DNA from: Auricularia sp. M13
Taxonomy: Eukaryota; Basidiomycota; Agaricomycetes; Auriculariales; Auriculariaceae
Assembly: GCA_037042915.1 (NCBI GenBank)
Contig: CM073195.1
Span: 992,001 to 1,056,000, forward strand
Direction of reading: 5' to 3'
Length of the DNA: 64,000 nucleotides
Shown: positions 21,464 through 32,124 of the stretch, piece after piece
Layout of the letters: every line of letters begins with the position of its first letter
How positions within the stretch are numbered: position 1 is the stretch's first letter
Notes under the pieces: model-generated
Told to the model about the DNA's origin: nothing
The model's input: the letters and a program-made list of their open reading frames with translations, nothing else
The model's database searches: none
Translations under genes and position numbers: made by a program

Positions 21464-22156
21464 ATGGATGATTCGCAGTCATTGAACGCTAGAAACAGCG
21501 CATCTTCCTTGAACTCAGCTGTAGAGCGCGATGCGAGCCTAGTCTACAACTACCATCGCATGGGCATGGCCCTAGAGCCCGCGGACGCCATATTCTGTCT
21601 CTGCAGCCTCGATACGCGCGTTGCAGAACGTGCTGCTCAATTATGGCTGCATGGCATGGCTCCCTATGTCATCTACTCGGGCGGCGTCGGAAAACTGACT
21701 GCTGGCCGCTTTCCCGAGCCCGAGGCTGTCGTTTTCGCTGCAATCGCACGACGCATGGGCGTTCCGGACGACAGGATTCTAGTCGAGGCTGCATCCACCA
21801 ACACCGGCGAGAACGTGCGGTTCACCCATGCCCTGCTCCAAGAGCGCCAGCTGAACCCGCAGTCTCTCATCCTGGTGCAAAAGCCATATATGGAGAGACG
21901 GACGTACGCTACGTTCGTCAAGCAATGGCCCGATCCCAGCACAAAATTCTCTGTCACGTCTCCGCAGCTGAGCTTGCTGGAGTACCCAAACGACGAGAAC
22001 CCGCTAGATCTGGTCATCAGCATTATGGTCGGCGACCTTGTTCGAATTCGAGAATACCCGGCTCTGGGCTTTCAGATCCATCAGGACATACCTGAAGCTG
22101 TCTGGGAAGCAGCACAACTGCTCATTGCAGCAGGATACGACAAACATCTTCCCTGA
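21464..22156 (+). CDS. DUF218 (YdcF/ElyC-like) domain protein
   Basis: A single exon of 230 residues from MDDSQSLNARNSASSL. The DUF218 pattern is clear: PADAIFCLCSLDTRVAERAAQL, then YVIYSGGVGKLT, FPEPEAVVFAAIA, ILVEAASTNTGENVRF and LILVQKPYMERRTYATF. The bacterial relatives YdcF and SanA/ElyC act near the cell envelope and YdcF binds S-adenosylmethionine, but the reaction is not settled. The frame stays open upstream to 21254; I prefer the ATG at 21464 because the extra residues are not family-like. No signal peptide is visible, so a cytosolic location is likely. The lack of introns is unusual here and fits, without proving, a bacterial origin of the family in fungi. Confidence 0.85.
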   Translation: MDDSQSLNARNSASSLNSAVERDASLVYNYHRMGMALEPADAIFCLCSLDTRVAERAAQLWLHGMAPYVIYSGGVGKLTAGRFPEPEAVVFAAIARRMGVPDDRILVEAASTNTGENVRFTHALLQERQLNPQSLILVQKPYMERRTYATFVKQWPDPSTKFSVTSPQLSLLEYPNDENPLDLVISIMVGDLVRIREYPALGFQIHQDIPEAVWEAAQLLIAAGYDKHLP

Positions 22157-22417
22157 AGGTTCAAAGCGGGAAGTTGAGATTTTCCCAGTCCATGTGTTGC
22201 TGTGGTCGGGCATTACATCCTACAAAAAATTGTATCTACGACCTCTGCTCGCTGTTCCCTTGATCGACTTCTCAATGATACGACCCTCTTGCAAACATAT
22301 ATCATTTCCCACGCCTGACTTTGTTAATGATGGAGCCGAGTGCTGCCTAGGACGCTCCGTTAAGGTCAAAGCATTTCAACGTTTGGATGATAACTGCCGA
22401 GAGGATTAGCGACACGT

Positions 22418-23761
22418 TCAGTTGCACGCCGTAGACTCACAGTCTACATTTGCTTCTACATCGTCCATTCCTGACTGGTCTCCTTGAAGACCGTCGTAAA
22501 TGCGCGCAATGGACTCAAGCGGCACGTGCGCATCGCGGCACGCCTTAGCCCACTCTTCCCGGTCGAGTTTGAGGTCCGCGACCTGAAACAGGTCCTTGAG
22601 AAGCGTGCAGGTCCCTTTATGCGGCCTCGTGCCATTTTTCCAATGCAGCTTTTGGCATTCGCGCGAGCAGTACCTCAGCACATGGCATTGCGCGCAGACG
22701 AGCAGACGCCGGTCCACCTCGTGCTCGGGTTTGCCGCATCCCGGAGCCGCGCAGACGCGTTTGTCGGTGAACGTGCGGATCACATCGTATGTGGACTCGA
22801 AAGATCCCCCGCTGCGCTCCAGCCGTTCGGCAAGCCGCTCGCGAAGGAAAGGCGGCATGCTATCGGGCGCAGTACCGTGAGCTTCGTAGATGTTCAACAC
22901 GAAATTGTGGAGACGCTTCCGAGATTCGGGCTCCCTCGCGATTTCTGCAGCGCGAAGCGCCGAATCGATGAGACTGTTTTCCATCCCGTGAATGAGTTTT
23001 TGGAACTGATGCGAGACGGCGGGGCCGGCTCCCACAACGACCGCCTGCAAGAAGATCGACAGCTGCCTGATAATCGATAGCGGAGCTTGACTGTCGTCCT
23101 CGTCCGAGCGATGCGGCCAGCGTGCATGATCAGCCACGGCGAGGTCGAGATGACCCGAGAGAGTGCGCAGGAAGTGGATTCGCATCATATTCGAGTCTAT
23201 GATAGTGGTCATAACCGCCGGACACAGCAGGAAAATTTCCATGAATGCCGTAAAGACTTGAGCTTCGTGAAGTTTCGTGAGCCACCGGAGGAGAGCAGGG
23301 CAGCTGGCACTAGCGCCGAGGGGAAGAAGGTCGGCCTCGCATGTAGGCCACAGACCGTTGCGGCCGAAGCTCTGTTTTCGCAGCATTGCGACTGCTCCGG
23401 CAAAGGATTCGTGTATGAGATCAAAGAGAAGGATAACGGCGCACTCCAGAAGGTCGGTTTTAAGGAGAGCTGCTGTATGCTCGGCGTGGGCTGGACGTAT
23501 AGAGCAGTGGATCAATGCCGATTTCAACTGCGCTGTCAGAGGCGCTCGCATTTCGTCGGTGCGCATTGTAGTTAAGAACACCATGACCCCGGTGAGTAGG
23601 TCGTGGTTGTCCTTGCGGAGCACACGCAGCGCCGCTTTGTATTCCCTGACCGATTCTGACTTCAAGTAACCTCTGAGGGAGAAAACGCAGGCCGTGCAAA
23701 AGGTAGGGTTGTGGGGGTCGTTGAATCCCGGGACAAGACGGCGGGCTAAGTGCTCCATCAT
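22418..23761 (-). CDS. MYND zinc-finger protein
   Basis: One exon, ~447 residues from the ATG at 23761; the frame is open to 23800 but has no ATG there, so a short upstream exon is possible. Most of the protein is helical without a known domain (TACVFSLRGYLKSES, LLECAVILLFDLIHES, LRTLSGHLDLAVADH). Near the C-terminus a MYND finger shows the full Cys/His set: CAAPGCGKPEHE, CAQCHVLRYCSRECQ, HWKNGTRPHKGTC. MYND fingers bind proline-rich partner peptides. Large families of such proteins are normal in Agaricomycetes and few have known roles. It is convergent with the DUF218 gene. Confidence 0.85.
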   Translation of the reverse strand: MMEHLARRLVPGFNDPHNPTFCTACVFSLRGYLKSESVREYKAALRVLRKDNHDLLTGVMVFLTTMRTDEMRAPLTAQLKSALIHCSIRPAHAEHTAALLKTDLLECAVILLFDLIHESFAGAVAMLRKQSFGRNGLWPTCEADLLPLGASASCPALLRWLTKLHEAQVFTAFMEIFLLCPAVMTTIIDSNMMRIHFLRTLSGHLDLAVADHARWPHRSDEDDSQAPLSIIRQLSIFLQAVVVGAGPAVSHQFQKLIHGMENSLIDSALRAAEIAREPESRKRLHNFVLNIYEAHGTAPDSMPPFLRERLAERLERSGGSFESTYDVIRTFTDKRVCAAPGCGKPEHEVDRRLLVCAQCHVLRYCSRECQKLHWKNGTRPHKGTCTLLKDLFQVADLKLDREEWAKACRDAHVPLESIARIYDGLQGDQSGMDDVEANVDCESTACN

Positions 23762-24470
23762 GGAGGGGAAAGACGCCACGAAGAGTTGGGAGTCCGACAC
23801 GGAAGATTCTGGAGCCTTTTGTGGCTCCGGATAATGCTCATGATCATGAACAGTCCAGCTCTGCCACGACCAGGGAAATAATCATCTGAGCATATCCCAT
23901 GGAGAAAAAGCAAAACGCGTATATCCATGAGCGTTCAAATAATTCTCAGCTGCCGCGACCTCTCGGGCCAGATCGCCACGTGGAGTCTCAATGACGAGAG
24001 GCGGATCTTCGCCACAGAAGTATACCGCATACCGAGAGAGTTTGCGAAGCACGATCGGTTGTCTGAGAGGCCGGAGTACACGCTCGTTCGATGTTCAATG
24101 GAGGAGTCAGTGTAAATGACAAGTACCGAGTTGATGATAAAGCCTGAGCGGTAGGCATAGCAGAACCTTTCTGTATGATCACTCAGACTCATGGCGGCGA
24201 GGAACTCTCAGCCTGAGTTATTTCTGAGGGTGGAACTCGCGTCCCTGACTTCGGGAGCATATAGATTCAGACGCGCTGGGATCGGCCGCAATATATGGAA
24301 GAAACTCATCTTGAGCCACCTTGAGCACGATCGCTAGCTCCTACTTGCTCTAATGGCCACTCGTAATAAGACAACAAGCGGACAAGATGGTGCAGCGGAG
24401 GATGAGCGCAATCGATGTCCGACAGGACTGGCGGTAATATCTCCGACCTGTCATTGTCTCGGACGACACC
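23762..24470. other. Divergent intergenic region, ~700 bp
   Basis: It lies between the MYND gene (-) and the STYX-like gene (+). Short open frames here are on both strands and look random. It should contain both promoters; no motif was recognised. Confidence 0.45.
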
Positions 24471-25563
24471 ATGGCCACTTCCAACGCACCACCAAACGCC
24501 CAGCAGATACGCGAGCTGATCCAGGTGCGTTTCCCCCAACCAGAACGCTGCCAATATCTTACAATGGTATGCAGGGCCCGCCAGACGCAGAATGGCGGTG
24601 AGCTCGGTGCTCGCCACAACGCGCGTACGCGACATCGCGGCGGCTGAAGCAGCGTTGCAGATACGAAATGCGGCGCGATTGCCAGCTGATCACTGAACGG
24701 CTGCTGCTGGGCCCGTTCCAGGTCTCCAAGGAGCTGAACAAGCTGAAGGAGCTCGGCGTTACGCACATGTACGCGCGCATCGCATCTGCCGATAAGATCA
24801 GGCTCACAACAGATGCCACAGAGTGTGCATACGCGACAGCAAGGAGGCCTTTCCGTCAAGCCGCGGTTCGAGAGCCATTTCACGTATCTTGTGCTGGATG
24901 TAGAGGACTCGGAGGAGCAGAATCTCATTCGCAAGTTCCCCGAGTGCGTTGCGGCTGCTCAAATCGCGCGACGCTGACAACTCCGATCTGCAGGGCCAAA
25001 GCCTTCATAGACAATGCGATAAACAACGGCGGCACCGTGCTCGTGCATTGCAATGGTTAGTTTGAACGTACCGGCCTGCTATGATCACTAAGCACGCGCA
25101 CACGTCTGCAGGAGGAATCAGTCTCTCGCCAGCCTTCGTGGTCATGTTCGTCATGGAGCACTACCATTTGTCCTGGGAGGACGCGCTGCACATGGTCCAG
25201 AACCGGCGCTACTGCATCTCGCCCAACAGCGGCTTCCTCACGCAAATCAAGGCAAGTCTATTCCGCGATTGCGCCCTTGCCGTCTAGCTAACGCGCCATC
25301 AGGAATACGAGTCGATCTACCGCGCACAGGCTGCAATACAGCAGGATCCGCGCGCCGCGCCGGGCCCGCGGATGACGCGGCGCAAGCGCGAGGAGGACGA
25401 GGACGAGGCGGACGAGACGCGCTACGAGGAGCGCGCCGGCACAAAACGCACGCAGCTCGACCCGGACATTCATGGCCTCGGCCTGCAGCTCCCGCTTTCC
25501 CATGTCGCGATGCGCCCCCCGCAGTCGTCGTACCAGGACGATGACGTCGCGATGGACCTGTGA
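24471..25563 (+). CDS. STYX-like pseudophosphatase (dual-specificity phosphatase fold)
   Basis: Seven exons (24471-24524, 24575-24597, 24661-24768, 24824-24943, 24994-25055, 25112-25251, 25303-25563) give 255 residues. The fold reads CQLITERLLLGPFQVSKEL, YLVLDVEDSEEQNLI, AKAFIDNAINNGGTVLVHCN, then the P-loop HCNGGISLS, MEHYHLSWEDALHMVQNRR and SGFLTQIKEYESIYRAQ. In active phosphatases the loop is HCx5R. Here the arginine position is leucine while His and Cys are kept, so catalysis is unlikely. STYX proteins bind phosphoproteins or F-box proteins as decoys. The tail is Arg/Glu/Asp-rich. The last intron (25252-25302) begins GCAAGT, a clear GC-AG intron. The 24823 acceptor is the least certain join. 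Confidence 0.87.
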
Positions 25564-25954
25564 ACCATCGCCCATCCTGCTACCACCTGACCTTGCCAAT
25601 TTTGCTTGCTATCTGCCGCTTGTTTTCCTGCCTGCTCCGTCCATCCGTCGCTCCTTTCTGGTAATTGTGCTGCTTGTTGGCCTTGCTTTCTTTTTTCATT
25701 GTGCAACAGATATATCCACGCAATAGTAAGGCTCTCTCCAGGGACATCTTCACCGCAGCCCATCGGGATACACACATATCCGAGTGCCTAGCCAAGCCCT
25801 TCACACGCTGAATTTGGAGTTCAAGACGCCGATCAAGGCCTTGAACGTAATGCGGGAAGATGTGCGAGTTCCGGATGACTGTCATGCAAATTATTCCGCA
25901 CAGAGAACATAGGACGGAGGAATAAGTTATTGTAAAAACGACTCTTCAGCGCAT
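25564..25954. other. Convergent intergenic region, 391 bp
   Basis: It lies between the stops of the STYX-like gene (+) and HUT1 (-), so it holds two 3' ends. No structured element was noticed. Confidence 0.5.
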
Positions 25955-27304
25955 CTATGCGTGCTTCTTCTTTGCGGCGCGCTTTGCGAGCGTCTCTGCG
26001 CGGTGGAACGATACATGAGTCGCCGACCAGGACGTGAAGAGAGATAACGCTACCTTGCCGCTTTATCCAGGCCTCGAGGGTGATGCCCAGGAATACAATA
26101 CCACCGCCGACCCATTGGCCGGTAGTGAGCTTGTGACGGTACACGACGACGGACAGGAGCATCGTAAACAGCTTGCGGGTCAGAGTGATTGTCCTGGTAT
26201 AGTCGTCAGTATAATCCATAGCCAGCATCGCGAGCAAGCTTACACGAGGGTGAGCGAGCCGAAGTTGCGCAGCGTCTCGAAGATGAAGAGCTGGCCGAGT
26301 GCGCCGGTCGCTGCAAACTGTGCAAGCGGGGGAGAGCGCTCGGGTACTTCTCGAAGAACGCGCGAGCACCGGCAAATTCTGTGGCGCCGCCGCTGGGATG
26401 CAGGACGGGGATGTAGGGCAGCGGGAGGATGGCAATGAAGGTCGTGAGCAGCGTCGCGAAGAGATTCATGAAGAACATCATCTGCTGGCCGGTCACGCCG
26501 TGGCGCGCGATGATCTCGTCCTGCGTGCTGTACACCGTCCCGTCGAGCGCGAGGTTGATCACGAGCAGCGCGAGACCAAAGAGCTCACGCTCGGCCGTCA
26601 CGACCTGCGCGTTGTGCGACGGTTTCTTCTTCGCGTCCGAGTACACCATGAAGAGCGCGATGCCGACGGTGAGAAGCGTGACGACGGCGTACTTGTACAT
26701 CGGGTAGCGGCGGCGGTAGAGAATCTTGTGCATGAGCATTACTGGGACCAGTTTGCAGGATTTGCCGAGGACCATCGCTGGGTAGGATATGTAGGACAGC
26801 GCGACGAAGCCAAAGGGCGCTGCTGCAGTGAGCAGGACGGCGCATTTGAAGTAGCCCCAGAGGAGGTCGCCGGTGGTCCCTTGGTGCTTTGTATGATGGT
26901 GTCCGCCGTTGGCAACCTTCGCGTCGCCGTTGACGTGGCCGTTAGCCTGGGGTTTCCGCTCAAGACCTAGTGCCGAGCTGAGAGATTCGCCTGGTTGTCG
27001 GGTGAAGTATAGGTAAATGAACGATGCCAGCGCGGCGACAGCGCTCTGGGCCGTGTTCATGGTAAGGATCGACGTGAATTTGGCTGTCGACGAGCCGTCT
27101 TTCGCGGTGAATTGTACAGACACTAATAACAGAATTGTATGAGCACTGTGTCATAGGGACATTGCTGTGGTTCATACTTCGCTCTTGGGCAATTGCCCAG
27201 ACCTGGGAGCATTGTCATCTAATCTGCTAAATGGCAGCTGCGCGACAACGAACCAAAAAGCATGCATATACGCCGCCTACGCAGAGTCCCAGACTGCAGA
27301 GCAT
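25955..27304 (-). CDS. HUT1: HUT1-type UDP-galactose transporter (ER nucleotide-sugar transporter)
   Basis: The true start is upstream of the long frame: exon 1 27304-27254 ([17 protein letters not shown]), exon 2 27202-27178 (VWAIAQER), exon 3 from 27122. Then come [92 protein letters not shown] and [19 protein letters not shown]. All are landmarks of the UAA/SLC35B family, with about ten membrane helices. The last residues KKHA form a KKXX ER-retrieval signal. It exchanges UDP-sugars for ER glycosylation. Near 26330 the frame must slip by one base at a C run to keep the conserved helix, which may be an assembly error. It is head to head with ORC2. Confidence 0.88.
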
Positions 27305-27429
27305 ATGAGCATGTGCTTTGCGCAGCTGCGTTTGCGAGAACGCACTGTGCTACAGAGCCAGGCATTGTAGGAGGGAGAGGAGAGTGTACGTGGCGCGGTG
27401 CTGATTTGTTTGTCACGTCAACAACGCGC
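27305..27429. promoter_or_regulatory. Shared promoter region, HUT1/ORC2
   Basis: Only 125 bp separate the two divergent start codons, so transcription of both genes must be driven from this stretch or from inside the neighbours. No named motif was recognised. Confidence 0.5.
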
Positions 27430-28524
27430 ATGTCTTCCGCATCCGACTCTGACGACGGCGACGTCCAGCTCTCCGACATCGAAATCGACGAGCGCCTTGC
27501 CACCGCCAAGAGTGCCTTTGCCCAGCCCACGTCCTTCGACGCGTACCTAACCGTTACCGCGACCCCGGCCAGGACCAGCAATGCTGTCTTCTCGTCGCTC
27601 GAGCCACTCACTCCCGACCAGTACGCTACCCTCGTTAAGCGAGCACGCATTGCGAAGCCCTTGGATGCTGTTCCTTTCTTTCCGCTGTATGCAAATTCGG
27701 TCGATGCTGGCTTCAATGTCTTTTTCTACGGCTATGGCTCCAAGCTTGCAACTTTGGACAAATTTGCGCGCTCAGTTCTGGCCAGACGTGGGCCGATCGT
27801 CGTATCGCGCTGCTTCGATCCGGCGTTCTCTCTCAAAATATTCCTGACCACACTGGCCAAAGCAACAGACGCTGCTGCACCCACACTGGAAGCGGTTACA
27901 TCAGCCCTGCCAAATCTGCCACACGCACCTCTGTTTCTGCTGCTTCATTCCCTGGACAAAGCGCCCCCGAAGGTTCGGCATGCAGCGCTGAGGCTTGCAA
28001 CGCAAGATAACGTCCAGGTCTTGGCATCGCTCGACCACATTCGCGCACCGACGCTCTTCACGCAGCGCGAGCTCTCTGGCTGGGTCTGGCATGATTTAAC
28101 CACGCTCGTGCCATACGACGCCGAGCTGGCACACATTGATCCTCTCGCGCTACGCCAGGTGAAGGAATCAGGCGCAGCCGGGGCCGCCGCTGGCCAGGCT
28201 GTCCCTACCATCACCGAGACCGGCGCGGCGCATGTCCTGGCAAGCGTCACTGCTCGTGCGAAGCGGATGTTCAGCTTGCTCGCGAAAAATCAGCTCGACG
28301 CAGACGTTGATGCAGAACCCAGCGCACAGAGCGGCATGGAATATGACGGGCTCTTGCACGCTTGTCGCGCGGATTTCATTGCCTCCAACGATACAGCACT
28401 CCGTGCCCTCCTGGGCGAGTTTACCGACCACGGTCTCGTGCGCATGGAAAACGACATTCTCTGGGTCCCGCTGCGGAAGGATGTCTTGCAGCGCGTGCTG
28501 GAGAAAATGGGCAGTATCAACTAG
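27430..28524 (+). CDS. ORC2: Origin recognition complex subunit 2
   Basis: A single exon of 364 residues beginning MSSASDSDDGDVQLSDIEID. The family core is plain: LFPLYANSVDAGFNVFFYGYGSK in part (FNVFFYGYGSKLATLDKFA), PIVVSRCFDPAFSLKIFL, PLFLLLHSLDK, VQVLASLDHIRAPTLFT and WVWHDLTTLVPY, and a C-terminal winged-helix stretch ending LVRMENDILWVPLRKDVLQ. Orc2 belongs to the six-subunit complex that marks replication origins and loads MCM with Cdc6/Cdt1. Its AAA+-like domain lacks a working Walker A, as usual. The length is short compared with yeast Orc2 because the disordered N-terminus is reduced. Confidence 0.93.
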   Translation: MSSASDSDDGDVQLSDIEIDERLATAKSAFAQPTSFDAYLTVTATPARTSNAVFSSLEPLTPDQYATLVKRARIAKPLDAVPFFPLYANSVDAGFNVFFYGYGSKLATLDKFARSVLARRGPIVVSRCFDPAFSLKIFLTTLAKATDAAAPTLEAVTSALPNLPHAPLFLLLHSLDKAPPKVRHAALRLATQDNVQVLASLDHIRAPTLFTQRELSGWVWHDLTTLVPYDAELAHIDPLALRQVKESGAAGAAAGQAVPTITETGAAHVLASVTARAKRMFSLLAKNQLDADVDAEPSAQSGMEYDGLLHACRADFIASNDTALRALLGEFTDHGLVRMENDILWVPLRKDVLQRVLEKMGSIN

Positions 28525-28608
28525 AATTGGCTTTTACTGGGGCATGATCGATGATCTATCCGGCCGTATCTGTTTCTAGAATCTGTATCCTAGGTGATCC
28601 ACTGTAGC

Positions 28609-30923
28609 CTATAACGCTGGCTTTATTCCTTCCACTCTCACGTTCCAGCCTTGCTTCGGGAACCCAGGCGCATGACCTGCCGGTGCGCCGTCCCATCCCT
28701 TCGCCATGAACGCGACTGCGTGCAGCAGCGCCCCGCTTCCGGGGAAATACGGCGTCGGGACGCGCGTCCCGCCGAGGGGCATGCCGGCGTCGTCGAACTG
28801 GAACAATGGATGAAGCAGCCAGTCGACGGCCATATCGGGCTGCCCAATGCGCGCGGCGGACATGGCGAGGAGTGGGAAGTCCCAGCCCCAGCACGACGTG
28901 AGGTTCCACGCCGTCCAGACTTTCTGTGTCGTGCGCGTCGCGGTGGTCACGTCAAGCTTAGGCGTGGGCGGTAGCCAGCCGAAGAGGCCTGCGAGGGCGG
29001 GGTGGTCGTTGATGAACGCGGGGTCGGTCCAGAATGTGTCTTCGATCCCTTCGAAGACCGAGTACGTGCCATTCGAGATGGGAAGAGGCGCAAGCTTGGA
29101 CTTGACTTGCTCCCATTTCTCTGGCGCTGGTTCTCCCAGTCTGTGTTTGGTGGTCTGTGAGTGTAACGTGACGGCTATTACTACGGATAAGGCTCACCTT
29201 TCCATCCATTTCTGAGCAATGTCAAGGCCGATATACCAGTACGACAACTCAAACGCGGTGTTGATAGTCGAGTTGGGCGGCGTATCCTCCGAGACGGGGT
29301 ACATCGGCGGCCCGAGATCATACCTGTCCGTCGTCGTATTCCACCAGGCGAACTCGGCCATCCACTCAGCAGTCTGGAACACGACGTCCCTCCACTCGCG
29401 AAGGACCGCGCGAGTTGGCGACGAACGCCATGAGTACTCGGCAAAGACGAGAGGGTGTGGCTGCTGCCAGATCAACAGCTCGTTGATCGTGCCCGGTGCT
29501 GAGCGGCCGCTGGGGTCTGACATCTTGCCCCAGCGGGCACCAGCCTTCCAAGGCTGCTGGACTTGCGCTCTCTGGATCGACGACGGGAGGAAGCGAGCGT
29601 AGGGCGAGGACGAACGGACGAACTCGTCGTTGGACCAGAGAAGCCAGTGGGCCGAGTGCCAGAAGTACATTTCCAGGTGAAATTTGCCGTACTGACTGAT
29701 TGTCAGGGCCTTGTGCCATCCCTCGCGCGAAGGAGCTTGCTCACCCAGCCATTGTTTACGAGGCCCGACTGCCACAAGATCGTCAGCCCGATAAATATGA
29801 CTCCGGTGGACCAGCAACATACCTCCTGTTCTGGTAGGTCTCCCGCTGCGTTGACCCGCATCAGGTATCTACTGAGAATGATTCTTCGTTGGAGCTCGAA
29901 GGCGCGCGAGTCCGTTGATCCCGTGAGCACGTCCACAAAACCGCTATTGCTCCAAAAATTCGCCCATCCTGAGCGGGAAGACGCCTCCACAGCCGCCGGG
30001 GGAGGTGCGGGCAACAGCGTCGACTTGGGAGAGAACTGGAACGACAGTGCAAAGGACCCGGTGGGAAGAGCGGGGCGAAGCCAAAATTGGTGCCCGTCCG
30101 CACGCGTGATCCTGAAAGCGCTCCCGCTGACTGACGTGTAGAACGTTGCGTTCCCAAGGGAGTCGAAGGAATGCACGAATTCGGCAGACGCGGGCGTCAC
30201 GCGAGTAACGGCCGTGTGGTGGCGGGTCCAGTTCGCGGCTGCGAATGAGCCCACGAACGGTGCTGAGAACTTGGACGAGCCATCGTTCCAGGGGAAGTCG
30301 ACGAAGACACCGAGCTGCTGGCGGCGTAGAAGCGGGGATGATACAGAGACTGCCACGACGTCTGCAGACCCATGCACGGAGGTTCGAACGACAACGGATG
30401 AGCCAAAAATATCGAATGAACTGCTGAGGATGCCGGTCCAAAGGTCCAAAGACTGGTGCACGTTGCGCAGATCAGATGGGTTCACAATCGTCTGTCGTCC
30501 TTTAGAGTCGAAAAAGACAAAGCCAACGCGCCCTAGGTTGACGCGGTTGGGGTTCGAGATGAGCCACTGCTGTATGTCTGCGGCACCACCGAAATTATAC
30601 TGAACGAGCTTGTCGTGGTTCATCCAGCTCTCGCCTTTGTAGGCGAGGACATCCTCGAGAGTACGGTTGGTAGGGAGTGTGTCGTTTTTCCAGCCCCAGA
30701 CTTTGGACATGATCGCCCAGGGTTGGAAGGTCTGCAAGCCATCTATACCTACTGAAAACGCGAAGTTTCCATTGCCAAGTTGTAACGGCGTCTCTGCCGT
30801 AGTGCTTGCACGTATGGGATTGAAATTAGAGACTATGGTGTGTCGTCCAATGCTTGCCATCGAGGACGACGCGAGGTGCGCTATGGCCAGCAGCGCCCAA
30901 GATGCATTGTAATGGTGCCACAT
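28609..30923 (-). CDS. Secreted six-hairpin glycosidase-like protein
   Basis: The start MWHHYNASWALLAIAHLASS carries a likely signal peptide (hydrophobic run, then SMASIG). The N-terminal half is beta-rich (LQLGNGNFAFSVGIDGLQTF, VVVRTSVHGSADVVAVSV). The C-terminal half is an (alpha/alpha)6-type catalytic domain (YLMRVNAAGDLPEQE, KFHLEMYFWHSAHWLLW, TINELLIWQQPHPLVFAEY, TAFELSYWYIGLDIAQKW). It closes with WTAWNLTSCWGWDFPLLAM and LGGTRVPTPYFPGSGALLHA. This architecture fits the GH65/GH95-like clan of six-hairpin glycosidases; I cannot fix the family or substrate. Introns lie near 29820-29760, 29730 and 29210-28960. It is probably an extracellular enzyme acting on plant or fungal glycans. Confidence 0.8.
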
Positions 30924-31327
30924 AGCAAGGTAAGGATGGTCAAGAACACTGTCTCGTCATCTGGACCGTCGTTTTGACCGTAGTGCCGGGCCGTGAACGG
31001 GATTCCTATCGTCCGTACTACCGCTCGTCCCTGAGGCCTGACGAGGTCACGCGGATGGGAGTCACTGGCAGGCGGTAATTCTCCCAGCCGCAACGTCATC
31101 AAGCCAGCCGTATATTCTAACGTACGACCGTCGAGGTTATAAATTTGCCTGGATTTGGGCGTAGTACCCGCCTGCGCATGGCTCTATCGTCCTCGAACAT
31201 TTTGATCATTTTATATGGTCGAATTTCCACTGTCACGTGCTCAGTCAACGAAGCTAATCATATCACAGCATAGCGCGCGCGGACAGTCCTGTAAGTGGAC
31301 AGAGGAGGATTACATACGTGTGTTCGA
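30924..31327. other. Intergenic, 404 bp
   Basis: It lies upstream of the glycosidase and downstream of gene A1. It marks the change from housekeeping to accessory sequence. I see nothing coding in it. Confidence 0.45.
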
Positions 31328-31902
31328 CTAATCTACGATCCACTGCGGTTCACCCTCAACTCCCAGCGCTGCCATCAACTCCTTAATTACGTGCTCCGGT
31401 GGACACATCGATTTCGCAAATTTCGGCCCCTTCGAGTACGCAAAGAATACGATGTCGTCGTGGCCGTGAGTCCGTGATGGTGTCAGGAATGTAAGAACTT
31501 GAATCCCCGGAGTGCGGGATACATCGTTTAGCACATTGCGCTTGCGCATTCCTATCCATTCCCGTAGGTCACTGCCGGAGGGGCAATCGATATTGTGCGC
31601 CTTGTTGAACGCGTCAACCGCTTCGTCGGGGAAGTAGAACCCGTAGTAGCACATCATTCCTTTCAGAGCCTGAGCCTTGACGGCGTCTGGCATTTGCGGC
31701 GGATCAACGAACCTGCGAGGGCAGGGAGCCCTACAGAAGTAACAGATCATCGGCGTCACTCTGGCAGTACTGTAAGTGTGAACACGCACTGGGTTGGTTC
31801 GCGCCGTTCGGCTTCGGGTTGCATCACAGCCATGTACCGAGATTCGGCGCTGTTGTACGCAAAGACAACAGATGAGGGCGCATTTGAGTCAAAGGAGTGC
31901 AT
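31328..31902 (-). CDS. Family A small protein, copy A1
   Basis: I do not recognise this family. Exon 1 31902-31790 and exon 2 31730-31328 join through a 59-nt intron in phase 2 with donor GTGCGT, the same position as in the other copies, giving ~171 residues. The second exon has the family core: RFVDPPQMPDAV, MCYYGFYFPDEAVDAFNKA, DDIVFFAYSKG, and the C-terminal VIKELMAALGVEGEPQWIVD. A1 is the most divergent copy, with an altered middle part and no nearby B partner. No membrane segment, signal peptide or metal-binding cluster is seen. It is probably a small soluble protein. Confidence 0.6.
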
Positions 31903-32124
31903 AGGGAAACGAATCGAAGCCTTAAGGCCTTCAAGGTGATTGTGGCAACTATGCTGGTTGATGAAGAGAATCGGAGTGGCAAGAGCCGGAGTCGAAGGGT
32001 CAACGGGAACTGGAAGCGCCGATAAGGCTGTACTGTAAAAGCGCAGCACACACTCGATTTCGCATGGAAAGCTGGACACCACAGCTGCCTAGGAATTATA
32101 CAGAAATTACTATATAACCAGGAC

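Noticed and set aside
24471-25563. Active dual-specificity phosphatase
   Set aside because: The essential arginine of HCx5R is replaced by leucine.
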